Assembly: GCF_964355755.1 (NCBI RefSeq)
Contig: NC_092678.1
Span: forward strand, 2,691,922-2,751,921
DNA length: 60,000 bases
Source: Antedon mediterranea
Taxonomy: Eukaryota > Echinodermata > Crinoidea > Comatulida > Antedonidae
Reading direction: 5' to 3'
Shown here: positions 47,466 through 57,358 of the stretch, piece by piece
Position numbering within the stretch: position 1 is the first letter of the stretch
How the letters are laid out: each line of letters begins with the position of its first letter
Notes under the pieces: generated by a model
Databases searched by the model: none
What the model saw: only the letters and a program-made list of their open reading frames with translations
Told to the model about the DNA's origin: nothing
Translations under genes and position numbers: made by a program

Positions 47466-47699
47466 ATGCTTTCGGGGTTATTTCAACGGCCCACCAGGGA
47501 ACGACAGACTCTACTGTGCGTTTTACTAATATGCCTCATGAAGGAATCAATAGGTGCCAATATGTATCAGTCAACGAACTCTTTAGACAATGACATAACA
47601 ATGTTGTGGGGTGTTCCTGATACCACGGCCTATGTCGGACGTATCTTTGACTTTGCCATTCCACGCTATGCGTTTAGAGGAGACGTGTTAAAATACAAG
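47466..47699 (+). CDS. DAG1: Dystroglycan, first coding exon
   Basis: This exon encodes residues 1-78 of the precursor of alpha- and beta-dystroglycan, the extracellular-matrix receptor of the dystrophin complex. Residues 1 to about 31 are a signal peptide with a charged N-terminus (TRERQ) and a hydrophobic core (TLLCVLLICL). The rest begins the N-terminal Ig/cadherin-like domain: LWGVPDTTAYVGRIFDFAIP matches the family pattern in which a VPD-T-A-VGR stretch opens the domain. The exon ends on whole codons (LKYK) at AAG followed by the donor GTAAAT, so the intron is phase 0. The chosen ATG is the first one giving a signal peptide. Joining to 54944 continues the same domain without a break. Vertebrate DAG1 also splits its coding sequence once near this place, which supports the model. 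Confidence 0.93.
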
Positions 47700-49550
47700 G
47701 TAAATTTTTATTTTTGTTATTTTATATTCAAAGGTTGGGAATAGATAAGATGATACTAAGCATAACAAAGCGCTCTTCTAAAACTGCTGTCTAACAGCGC
47801 TACAAAACCAACGTTTATTTGAACAAGCAAGTTTTAAGAAGATTGCATTAAGAGGGTAGATGACTGATTTCTCTAAATTATTTGGTTTCAATCTGCTTGG
47901 TATTTTGTTACCAAAGTCAACTGAATTGGATTCTTCTTGCTCAATACTTAAATGCTTGAAACAGACGATTGCTATATAATTCTTGGAATACAATTTTGCT
48001 TTATTGAAGAAAAAAAACGCCATTGTCTTCCGTTCCTTGAAACAGAAAGTTTGTGTATGTAGTGCTACCAGATTGTACATCGTAATATCTTAGCCCGACT
48101 ATGTCTCACTCGTCATCACCATCATCACCAACAGCAACTGGTAACAGTGATGGGCAAGTGATAGACTGTTGGTCTCTCTGTCACCTTTGACCTATTTGTA
48201 TTTGTCATCACTAGTTGTGTGTGTTGTTCTCATGCAGCAATGAGGTAATAAGTTTGACGTCAACGAACCAACATTCCAAGAATGTCCATTCAAAGGCTTA
48301 AGATGTTCATTTTCTCTGCCATTTAAAAAATCTGTTGTAAGTTGCAGACTGACGAGGATTACTGTTCAAAGTCGGGGAGATTATCTTCATTTTGATAATT
48401 AAAACAAAATTCTACATTACGTTCCTAGAATCTGCCAGGAATTTTGGAATACTGATGCCAAAAACAAGTGCTTATTATTTCTTTTACAGTAAATGATATG
48501 ATTTGAAAAAAAAATTAAGTTCATTGATTTTATTCTTGATTTTTAAGATTTCATATTTCCATGCAGTGAATTAATGAATGTAAGTTTTTCTTTGGAAGAA
48601 AACATTTGATACTGTATAGGACCGGTTTATTCTTTTACTATGACATATTGGGAAAATTTGGTCATGGGATTACAATCATTATTGCATAAATAATAAGTCT
48701 TTGTCCAAATTCACCATAATTAGAGGGTGAGATTATACTCCAAAATAAGTTTGTATTTTCGGTCATGTTACTTTATTCATTCAAAAATTGATTTTAAAAA
48801 CCTGAGAAAGAAAACAAAAACATGTCAATCAACTAGAATTTAACTAGGCTGATCAGCATTTACCTTTTAATATTTCTTATTATAGGAAAAAATAATTTAT
48901 TATAGAAAAAGTCATCAAGCAACAAATATTGGAAGCAATCAATGACATAAAAAACTTTGATGTTAATTGCTTTTGATTTTTGTTATACATTATTTATGTG
49001 CCGTTTTTGATCTGTGTGTATTTCATTGCGGAATTTATTATGTTGTCGTGCAAATGGGTCTTAATTCATTCCGAGCCAAGCAGAAGAAATCAATATGTAC
49101 ACTTGATTTTGCCAAAATAGAAATGGCTGTTGGCTTGTATAGTTTTCATATCATGAACTGGAGAACATTTTAGAGAATTTAAGCTGTGTGATTGATTTAT
49201 AGTTATTTTTATTAGTTTTTTTTTTTATATTCAATAGAAAATAGTATGTTTAAAGAGCAATCAGCCTATTTCTAGCGGGATTTCAATGTTTGTGGTTTAT
49301 TTTTTGTCAAACCGATTTTTTTTCTCTTTTAAATGTGCAATGTACCTGTATCATTAATCTATCAAATAAATCAAATAAAAAAGTGTTGCGTTTCAAGTAA
49401 AACGAAATTCTTTTTTTATTAATTTTAAAATTAAATAATAATAAATATAGTTATTACACAAATGGTAGAATTGGGTGAGCAGCTTTTGACTCAGCTTTTT
49501 GAGAATCTTAACAATGAATTGTATCATAGCGCTGAAAATGACTATAGTAG

Positions 49551-49735
49551 TTGAGGGAGTGAGTGGACGAGTGGTTAAGACAGTGGGACCGTAATTAAGT
49601 ACCCATAACATCGGCAAGGGTTCGAGGCTCTTCTCGGATAGACTATAAACCGTAGGTCCCGTGTACACATCTAGCTCTTTAAAAAACCTAGTACATCTTT
49701 CGAGACGAGTATCTCTAGGGGACCTCATTCCCATT
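49551..49735 (+). repeat. tRNA-Leu-like SINE inside the dystroglycan intron
   Basis: GAGTGGACGAGTGGTTAAGA (A-box region) and CAAGGGTTCGAGGCTC (B-box region) have the long variable-region spacing of class II tRNAs such as Leu or Ser. The body (GACTATAAACCGTAGGTCCC, GTGTACAC, GTACATCTTTCGAGACGAGT) matches the copy at 13555-14165. A short - strand frame through it is an artefact. Confidence 0.75.
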
Positions 49736-50353
49736 TCATCATGATATCAATGGAATATTTTAAATAATTACCAAAATTATTGTAGTATAGAAATATTTAA
49801 ATAAAAATAAATAAAATGCAAGTAGATTATTAAATTAAAATAAAATCAGTGAGTTGCTTGATAACAAAGAATCTGTTGGTGGAGATCCAAATTAATTTTT
49901 AATGATATTGTCGTCGTCATCTTATGTCCATCTATATTGACCTCATCCAGGGTAGTCTAAATTACATTCCATAATTTATTGATTAATCACTGACCTGGAA
50001 TCTCCCTGCTTTATAATGTTGATGGTCTTTGAATTTGAATTTTTAAATCTTTAAACTGAGCATGTGGTGAACATTGACTGAAAACAAAATTCAAAACCAA
50101 TTTTTACTGCCTAACATTAATAAATATTGATTAATATCCGAATACATTTCTATAAATAGATGACTTTTCAGAGCAGAAACGCTAGTAGACCAAACCCAGT
50201 ACCGTTTTGATTACGATCATTCGGGAAATTTCCTCATGAGGTTATCTATTCATTCAGTTATTCTATGATTCATTAGTTATGTTTTATTCCTACATTATGT
50301 GATAATTCATTCATTGTATAATTTGACAAATCTACTAATTGATATTCTCCTAA

Positions 50354-52255
50354 TACAGATACAGATACAGATACAGATAACTTTTATTGTCCAAATAAAC
50401 TGGAAATTGCATTTGCTCACTTATCACATAAAAATATCGTATAAAAATATCGTATAAAAATAAAGTATAAAATGTAGAATAACAATATAAAAAATACACA
50501 ATGATTAAAAAAGTACATCATAAAATTACAGCTCAAAAATATTTAAGTTAAAAATACAGATCATTACAAAACGGTTTAAAAAGTGTCTTATATTTCATTA
50601 TTAATTATTATATTATATTATTTATTATTGTTATCAAAATTATTGTAGTTACCTCTTAAAGTCATCGTTAAATTTTTTAATCCCAGCTGGGAGAAACGAA
50701 TTTGAGTATCGACCCGTCCGCGCCATCACCGGCCTCAGTCTACCACTTCTACCAATGTGGCAGCGAAGAAGATCCGAATGAAGGGGGTGGCTTTCCTCCT
50801 CCATGACCGCCTGTAAACCATTTTTCAATCGTTCTCCGTAGTGACAATCGTAGACTGAGTCCGCTGTCAGCGCCGACGAGCCAATCACTCTTAATGCCCT
50901 TTCTAACACTTTACATATGCGGCCCTTATCTCCTTTGTTTATGTTCCCACCCCAGCCTAATAGGCAATAATCCCAGATTGAAAAAATAACAGATGAATAA
51001 AACATAGTAAGTATCTCTTCCCTTACCCTAAAAACGTTCATTTTCCTCAAACAGTACAGTCTAGTAATTAATTTTTTAATTAGTTGATCTACATGCTCTC
51101 CCCATGATAAATTATTGTCATACGTTACCCCAAGATACTTATATGTTTTAACGATTTCTACCTCATGTCCTTTAATCTGGACAGGCTCAATTTCCCTTCT
51201 TTTTTTACGGCGGAAATCTATTCGCATTTCTTTGGTTTTTGCTACATTAAGTTCCAGGAAATTTTCATCACAGTATTTCGTAAACCTAACTATTTCAGAT
51301 TTGAAATTTGTATCGTCATCCTCTTTTATTAAACCTATCATAGCAGAATCATCTGCAAATTTAATTACTGGACAGTCCGGGAATCTAGGTTGGAAATCTG
51401 ACGTATACAATGTGAACAAAAACGGTGCAAGTACAGTACCTTGTGGTGCTCCCGTATTTGTCCGAATAATGTCCGATCTGACATTTTGATTTAGCCTAAC
51501 AAACTGGAGACGTCCAACGAGGAAGTTAAAAACGAACGAAATTAGTAAATTGGGGATATTCATGCCGAACAACTTATTAATTAAAATGTGTGGTTGGATG
51601 GTATTAAAAGCTGAACTAAAGTCGAAGTACATAATCCTAACAGACGGGGATGTTCTCCAATTGTCAAGATGGGCATAAATTTTTTCATTTTTGTATATTA
51701 ATGCGTCTTCAGTGTTCCTGTTTCTCCGATAAGCGAACTGATGTGGGTCCAAAAAATCTGCAACTAATGGTTTCAGGCTTTTTAGAACAATCTTTTCACA
51801 GACTTTCATTGGGATGGATGTTAGCGCAACAGGTCTAAGATCGTTATAACACTGTATATTTTGTCGTTTAGGGATTGGGATGATGCATGACGTTTTCCAG
51901 GATTCTGGCAAGGTTTGTGTTTCAAAAATCAAGTTAAAAATATATACAAAAATATCTGCCAATTGGGTTGCGCATAATTTAAGAACTTTGGGTAGAATTT
52001 GGTCTGGTCCAGCTGATTTGGATGCTTTCAGACCTTTAAAGTGGCTGGTAACTTCATCCGCATTTGTCTTAAGGTCAAAACCACTTTCATCTGGTAAGGC
52101 CAACCTACTTTTGATTAAGATCTGTTCATCAGAAAAATTATAGCGATCGAACCTATTAAAAAAAGTATTTAATTCATTAGCATATTGTTTAGTCAAATTT
52201 GACACAATTCCACTTCCTTGTGGCGATTTTGCATATCCGCTCATTTGCCTCATTC
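50354..52255 (-). mobile_element. CR1/L2/Rex1-group LINE, 5'-truncated
   Basis: The element lies antisense in the dystroglycan intron. Its 3' end is at 50354-50379 as four copies of TACAGA on the + strand (TCTGTA on the element strand), the short tandem tail typical of this group. A 3' UTR of about 270 bp precedes it. The 5' border is near 52255: in-frame stop codons occur just beyond the first Met, and the endonuclease domain is missing. Target duplications are not obvious. Confidence 0.88.
50649..52253 (-). CDS. LINE ORF2 reverse-transcriptase part (no endonuclease)
   Basis: This 534-codon frame is fully open. It begins in the endonuclease-polymerase linker (MRQMSGYAKSP and LTKQYANELNTFFNRFD, as in Rex1/CR1-like elements). 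The polymerase core follows: KSAGPDQI (about 79-86), PIPK (126-129), LRPVALTS (139-146), motif A YFDFSSAF with Asp 211, motif B GAPQGTVLAP (268-277), motif C FADD (299-302), then the thumb (YKYLGVTYDNNLSW) and the C-terminal region RSGRLRPV (502-509). The catalytic aspartates are present. The element would copy RNA at nicked target DNA, but without its apurinic-type endonuclease it cannot move unaided. The initial Met is the first in the surviving frame and probably not a natural start. The intact frame suggests a fairly recent insertion. Expression within the host intron would need an antisense promoter, which is not seen. Confidence 0.92.
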   Translation of the reverse strand: MRQMSGYAKSPQGSGIVSNLTKQYANELNTFFNRFDRYNFSDEQILIKSRLALPDESGFDLKTNADEVTSHFKGLKASKSAGPDQILPKVLKLCATQLADIFVYIFNLIFETQTLPESWKTSCIIPIPKRQNIQCYNDLRPVALTSIPMKVCEKIVLKSLKPLVADFLDPHQFAYRRNRNTEDALIYKNEKIYAHLDNWRTSPSVRIMYFDFSSAFNTIQPHILINKLFGMNIPNLLISFVFNFLVGRLQFVRLNQNVRSDIIRTNTGAPQGTVLAPFLFTLYTSDFQPRFPDCPVIKFADDSAMIGLIKEDDDTNFKSEIVRFTKYCDENFLELNVAKTKEMRIDFRRKKRREIEPVQIKGHEVEIVKTYKYLGVTYDNNLSWGEHVDQLIKKLITRLYCLRKMNVFRVREEILTMFYSSVIFSIWDYCLLGWGGNINKGDKGRICKVLERALRVIGSSALTADSVYDCHYGERLKNGLQAVMEEESHPLHSDLLRCHIGRSGRLRPVMARTGRYSNSFLPAGIKKFNDDFKR

Positions 52256-53475
52256 CCCTCTAATCACCTCACATGGCCCTTACATCTTCTATATACACTC
52301 ATATTTAAGATTCTGGATGACTAGTTTGCCATTTATAATAATCTGACATAAGTCCTATTAATTAAATGTATCAAATTACTAGTCACACTGTAATAAGAGT
52401 CGATAAAATGTACTGTAATTGTAATCTTTTTGTCTTGAATTTAACGTAGGGTTGAAAAAACGCATTAATATAATTGGTTTTGTTCTGATTTACTTCTTTG
52501 TTCCATCCGCAAAATTATCATGTGCTGTTTTCGGTATGAATATTGCCCACCATGTCTCTCTACAGTAAAATTTCACCAGCTCTCTTCTCTTCTAAGTTGA
52601 AGATGTTGTTAAGCTCCATCTTGTCTTGGTCCCAAGATCACTGCATTTGATGCAGTACATGCTCTCATTCACACCTTCAATTGTGCACTTTTAAGCATGC
52701 TTAGCAGTTAAAGTGCTTATTAATCGGCAATATTTAGAAAAAAATTATGAAATAACATAAAACACAAGTCTGTATTAAAGTATACTATTTTGTTCAATAG
52801 TGCTCGGGTGCAAAAAGCTACAGTATAACATGGACCTATAAATGTTCTAATTCAGTAAATGAAAATTAACTTCTTTAAACTATGAATAACCTCATAAAAT
52901 ATTATGCGACAGAACATAGTCATTGAAAATAAACATAATATTTCATTTCCCGACCATTTACATTATGACTCATGTGTGATAGACAGGGAATATGACGAGC
53001 AGGGATGTAAGGAAATAGACGGAGACATAATGTTTACTCCCTCTAATCATTGATAACATTCTTAGTTTTGTTTGTTTTTTGCCTTCATCGTAAGAATTAT
53101 TAGATAATTAACGTGGTGCCTGGTTCAATTTCAATGATTTCAATGATTCAATGATTGAATGTAATGTTTTAACCTTGTACATTGATTATAGATGAAATGG
53201 TAAAATGTACGCCCACAACCACATTATATCGACTTAGCATCGATACATTATACAATCTAATCATATATAATGTACTGTAACATTGCTTTCATGTACTCCT
53301 GGTCTATTTGGTATGTTAAGTATTCTTTCAGTGTCTGTTTAATTTTTATGCAAGTGGCTAGACTCTTCCTCCTTGTCAGAGGAGTCCAAAATATTATATA
53401 CTACAGCAAGTTCCGACCTATGCTTGTATCATATGCGTGCATCTTCAAAGTAAAAGATTAGTGGACTGGAAGCCA

Positions 53476-53493
53476 ACTGATCGTACGATCAGT
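53476..53493. repeat. 18-bp perfect palindrome
   Basis: ACTGATCGTACGATCAGT is its own reverse complement. A second CTGATCGTAC half follows at 53501-53510. It could be a binding site or a scrap of an element; context does not decide. Confidence 0.9.
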
Positions 53494-54943
53494 ACGAAAA
53501 CTGATCGTACAAGATTAGTGACCTCCATAGAGTTGGCAATATCCTAAATGTTTTTTCTGATCTATATTAATTGCTTCCGTCTTTAAGATTAGTGAAATTG
53601 TAATAATTAATTTGTACTTTTAGAAACCTTTTTCATATAGTCTCTTCACGCTGTAGTTGGAGGAGTATCAAAATATGTCCATGGGTCTAAATAAAAAGAA
53701 CAATACATTTATTTAGCAATGGTTTACAGTATTTACCGTCAATAAATACTTTGTTTTGTTCGTTCATAAGACTTTGGTGTCAATCAAGTGGTCTGAATGG
53801 ACAATACTGCCCGAGGAGGTTTCTCTAAGTTTATCTGACAAAACAACAGTGGATTTACCTTTTATATTTCTATACATCAGTTTAGATTGACATGTGTTAC
53901 TTATATGATTGTGGTTTGTTATTTTTGTTATGATGTTGATTTTAGAGCTGTTTTTCCCTGCAAAGTAAAAAAAATAATGCGTAAAGAATTAGGATGAACC
54001 ATTATTAGTGGTACAGTTTTTTGCTGCAGTGACGTTTTTCTACGCATTATTATTGACAAGTTTCTGAAGCATCAATAACCATCACTTATACCCCCAATCA
54101 AACAATAGATTGATTTAATTTACTTTAAATTAATATTTATAATTTGAATATTTTGAACGTAAACTAGGCTCAATGTTCAATCAAAGAAAAGCCCTGGAAT
54201 CTAGAAAACACTTTCATTTCCTTTTTGTTCCTCCAAGAATTTGGATTTGACACTTCATAAAATAACTGGAATAATAAAAAAAATCTGTTATGATCATCAA
54301 GACTGGTTGTCTCCTTAACATAGCTAAACTTAATACAAAAAACATAACATTCCATTATTAAATAGATTATAATAAAATTACAATAAAAGGAGAATTCTCT
54401 TCTAATAATGAGTTGATGGGAAACTTGTTTTTTACTGTCAATTGAGCTTTGATGAGTAAGGTATTGGATAGTGCCAAAATGTTTGTCTTTGTATCTGTGA
54501 AATATTTAAGTTACATACATTATATTATTGTTGAGTGAGAAACTGAAGTTTCTATAAGTAGTTAACCATGTTTATTTATCAAACTATTTTGATAGGTAAA
54601 TACTAGAGTTTCTGTATTTTAAACAGTAAAATATTTAAATTGAATATGCAGCTGTTTTCAATTTATGACATTCTCTACTTCTTGTTCTCTTTGCCGCCCA
54701 CAAGAGACTGCTATGGGAAACATCAGATATAACATTAATTAAGTTTATATAATAAATCCTGATTCCCCGTAGGCAAGTCTTAACCACAATAGTGGATAAA
54801 GCCAAACATACATTGGCGGTCATAGTTTAAATTTAATTTATTTTCTGTTTATTCTAGGGATACTTTTTGTGTACTTATTTAACATTCTGTAATATTCTGG
54901 TTTTTTTTTTGACTGACCTGTTTGTTTACTCTTGTTTTTGCAG

Positions 54944-57358
54944 TTATCTGAAGGTGACAACGATAACCGACTTCCAATGTGGCTGCATTTCAACTCATCC
55001 AGCAACACTTTGCAAGGAGTGCCATCAGAGGAAGATATCGGTGTGCATTATATATCAATAACAGCTATTGGAAAAAACTCTCAGGACCAAGATACCTTCA
55101 CAATAGACGTCGTTCCTTCACCAGATGCATCTGCATCAGAATCTAAAGGCATTGGTACTGGTGCTGTGAAATGTCAAGCAGATGAACCTGCTGTTTTAGC
55201 AGGAATCGTTCTTGATGCAGAATTATCAAAGATGAGCCCTGCAGCACGTGTTGGCGCCATTCAGAAGATGTCTCAATATTCCATGTTGGCAGAAGATACA
55301 TTTACATTGTTACCGTCAAAGACTGGAGACTCATCAGCGATTATTGCTGGCCCAGGAAATATTAGAAAGCCATTTTATAAAGGAATGGTTGTCAGTTGGC
55401 AGATTGGATGTGGTTCACGAGATTTTTCAAAGCTGCCGTTAGTTACCGTGCTGGAGTCTGCAGCCAAAGATGGCTCAATGGCAGAAAAACTTGGACATAA
55501 TATCATCGGTTGGCATGTAAGATACGATCAACCAGAACATGCTAGAAGAATGCGAAGACAAGCCGAACCTACCAGACCACCTTCAGCTAATACACCATTG
55601 GCTACACCAGTCCCTAATTCAATCCTTCCAACGGTTAAGCCAACTAGCGTTAAAACTGATATTCCACCAACACGTGCTGTTCCAGCAGAAAGCACTATGA
55701 TGGTTATGCCTTCTTCAGTAAGGGCGTCGCCATCTCCATCTATGAAACCTACAATGAAGACACAGTTACCGGTGTCTGGGTTCACAGCCATGCCTACACC
55801 AACTCCTACACCACCAAGAGATGTAGTAACTGAGCTGCAGCCAACACCGATGCCAACCTCCGCTCAAGCTCCTACTAGAACATTCACACCTCCCGTACAG
55901 AGTATGACACCTACTGATGTATTGCCATCTGTTCCAGTTATGACAACTGAACCATCACCTTCTCAAGCTCCAATGGCCACATCATCTATGATCCAACCAA
56001 CTAGTTCTGCAACTGTACCAACAACACAAGTCATTATCCTACCTCCATCTTCACCGCCCCCACCACCAACCAAAAAGCCTACTCCTACCAAGAAACCTCC
56101 TCCAAGGAAACCTACTGCTCAACCACCATCAACCAAGAAGATGGAACAGACAACCACAGAACCCACACCTACAACGAATGCAGCTCCAGTTTTGAATCAA
56201 GATGTTGTGTTTTCCAGACTTGAGGTCAAACAAGGTGAATTCCTTGACTTTAAAATACCAGAGGATCTTTTCTATGATAAGGAAGATGGTGATAATTTAC
56301 ATCTTCAGTTATCCTTTCATACAACTGGTAAACCAGTAACGAAGGCCAACTGGTTCCATTTGGATAAAAAGAATAACAAATTGACTGGTCGAACATTAAC
56401 AGCACAAGATGTTACAGAATACATTTTAAGAGCTCAAGACACGAAAGGCTATTTTGAACAATTCTCTTTTGAAGTGGTTGTGATACCTGCACCAAAACCA
56501 GAGACCGCACCAGTATCTATGGGTTTGACTCTTGACATCGATTTTGATGAATTCATGAAGAACAAGGAGCTGCAGGAGTATGTTCTGAGCAGGCTTGCTG
56601 CCGTTTTTGGCGACAGTGACTCAAGTAACATTGCCATCCTTTCTGTTGAAAGAGGTTCTGTTAAGTTAACTTGGACAAACAGTTCTATTTCTCCAGACTC
56701 TTGTCAGATTGAGCTTATCGAGGCTTTAATGAAAATGATTATGAACGAAGATGGAACACCAACAGATGCGCTGCGAGATGCTTTCAAACCAAAATTTGAA
56801 ATCACTGAAGTAGCAGCAATGCCTTCTGGTGCCTGTGTATCCACAATGGCACCGATGACAACTACCATCACTACTACAAGAATATCTGGTGTTGCACAAC
56901 CTCAAACAGACGATATCTGGATAAGTACGGTACTTCCTGCAGTAGTGGTGGCATTAATTCTGTTGATCGCTGGAATAATAATCTTTATTCTTTATCGGAA
57001 AAACCGCAAAGGCAAACTGTCGGATGAAGATAAACACACATTTATAAGCAAACGAATTCCAATTATTTTACCGAATGAAGTCCAAGAAGCAGAGAAACCA
57101 CCCTCGTCAACGACACCACTTATACTAAAGGAGGAGAAACCACCTCTACCTCCGCCCGATTATTCCGACAAGAAAACTGAACCATTACTTAATGAATATA
57201 GCGAACTAGATAGGAATTCAGTACCTATGGTTGATTTATCTGGCTCACCACCTTATGAACCCCCGCCGCCATTAAATTCAACCCCTTCAGAGAACCGAAC
57301 CACAAGACCTATCAATACCCCAACACACAGGGCACCACCACCATATGTTCCCCCCTAA
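54944..57358 (+). CDS. DAG1: Dystroglycan, second coding exon (domains and cytoplasmic tail)
   Basis: The exon starts after TTTTTGCAG and encodes residues 79-882 plus stop. In order: rest of the N-terminal Ig/cadherin-like domain (GVHYISITA, to ~136); S6-like domain (~154-274) with Cys 155 and Cys 234 in disulfide positions; furin site RMRR ending at 283, followed by Gln; mucin-like Pro/Thr/Ser region (~284-490) with TPTPTP at 363-368, a possible O-mannose/matriglycan-type site; second Ig/cadherin-like domain (~491-594); SEA-like domain (~598-710) with the autocleavage pair Gly 649-Ser 650 (RGSVKLTW) and Cys 665/Cys 709; transmembrane helix (~738-762); basic juxtamembrane RKNRKGKL; tail with PPDY (815-818), PPY (847-849) and C-terminal PPPY (876-879), the dystrophin/utrophin WW-binding site. 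Cleavage gives laminin-binding alpha and membrane beta subunits. Length is close to the vertebrate 895 residues. Nothing looks broken. Confidence 0.97.
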   Translation, partial: LSEGDNDNRLPMWLHFNSSSNTLQGVPSEEDIGVHYISITAIGKNSQDQDTFTIDVVPSPDASASESKGIGTGAVKCQADEPAVLAGIVLDAELSKMSPAARVGAIQKMSQYSMLAEDTFTLLPSKTGDSSAIIAGPGNIRKPFYKGMVVSWQIGCGSRDFSKLPLVTVLESAAKDGSMAEKLGHNIIGWHVRYDQPEHARRMRRQAEPTRPPSANTPLATPVPNSILPTVKPTSVKTDIPPTRAVPAESTMMVMPSSVRASPSPSMKPTMKTQLPVSGFTAMPTPTPTPPRDVVTELQPTPMPTSAQAPTRTFTPPVQSMTPTDVLPSVPVMTTEPSPSQAPMATSSMIQPTSSATVPTTQVIILPPSSPPPPPTKKPTPTKKPPPRKPTAQPPSTKKMEQTTTEPTPTTNAAPVLNQDVVFSRLEVKQGEFLDFKIPEDLFYDKEDGDNLHLQLSFHTTGKPVTKANWFHLDKKNNKLTGRTLTAQDVTEYILRAQDTKGYFEQFSFEVVVIPAPKPETAPVSMGLTLDIDFDEFMKNKELQEYVLSRLAAVFGDSDSSNIAILSVERGSVKLTWTNSSISPDSCQIELIEALMKMIMNEDGTPTDALRDAFKPKFEITEVAAMPSGACVSTMAPMTTTITTTRISGVAQPQTDDIWISTVLPAVVVALILLIAGIIIFILYRKNRKGKLSDEDKHTFISKRIPIILPNEVQEAEKPPSSTTPLILKEEKPPLPPPDYSDKKTEPLLNEYSELDRNSVPMVDLSGSPPYEPPPPLNSTPSENRTTRPINTPTHRAPPPYVPP

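Larger units (their letters stand above)
47700..54943 (+). other. DAG1: Dystroglycan coding intron (7.2 kb, phase 0)
   Basis: It starts GTAAAT and ends in a long pyrimidine tract and TTTTTGCAG. It holds the antisense LINE (50354-52255), a tRNA-like SINE (49551-49735) and an 18-bp palindrome (53476-53493). The remainder is AT-rich with no recognisable gene. The - strand frame at 47778-48080 has no motif I recognise. Confidence 0.92.

Noticed and set aside
47778-48080. 100-codon - strand frame just inside the dystroglycan intron
   Set aside because: No recognisable motif, no splice context on that strand and composition like intronic DNA.
55528-56637. Open frames antisense to the dystroglycan second exon
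   Set aside because: Shadow frames of the real coding sequence, helped by its Pro/Thr-rich codons.
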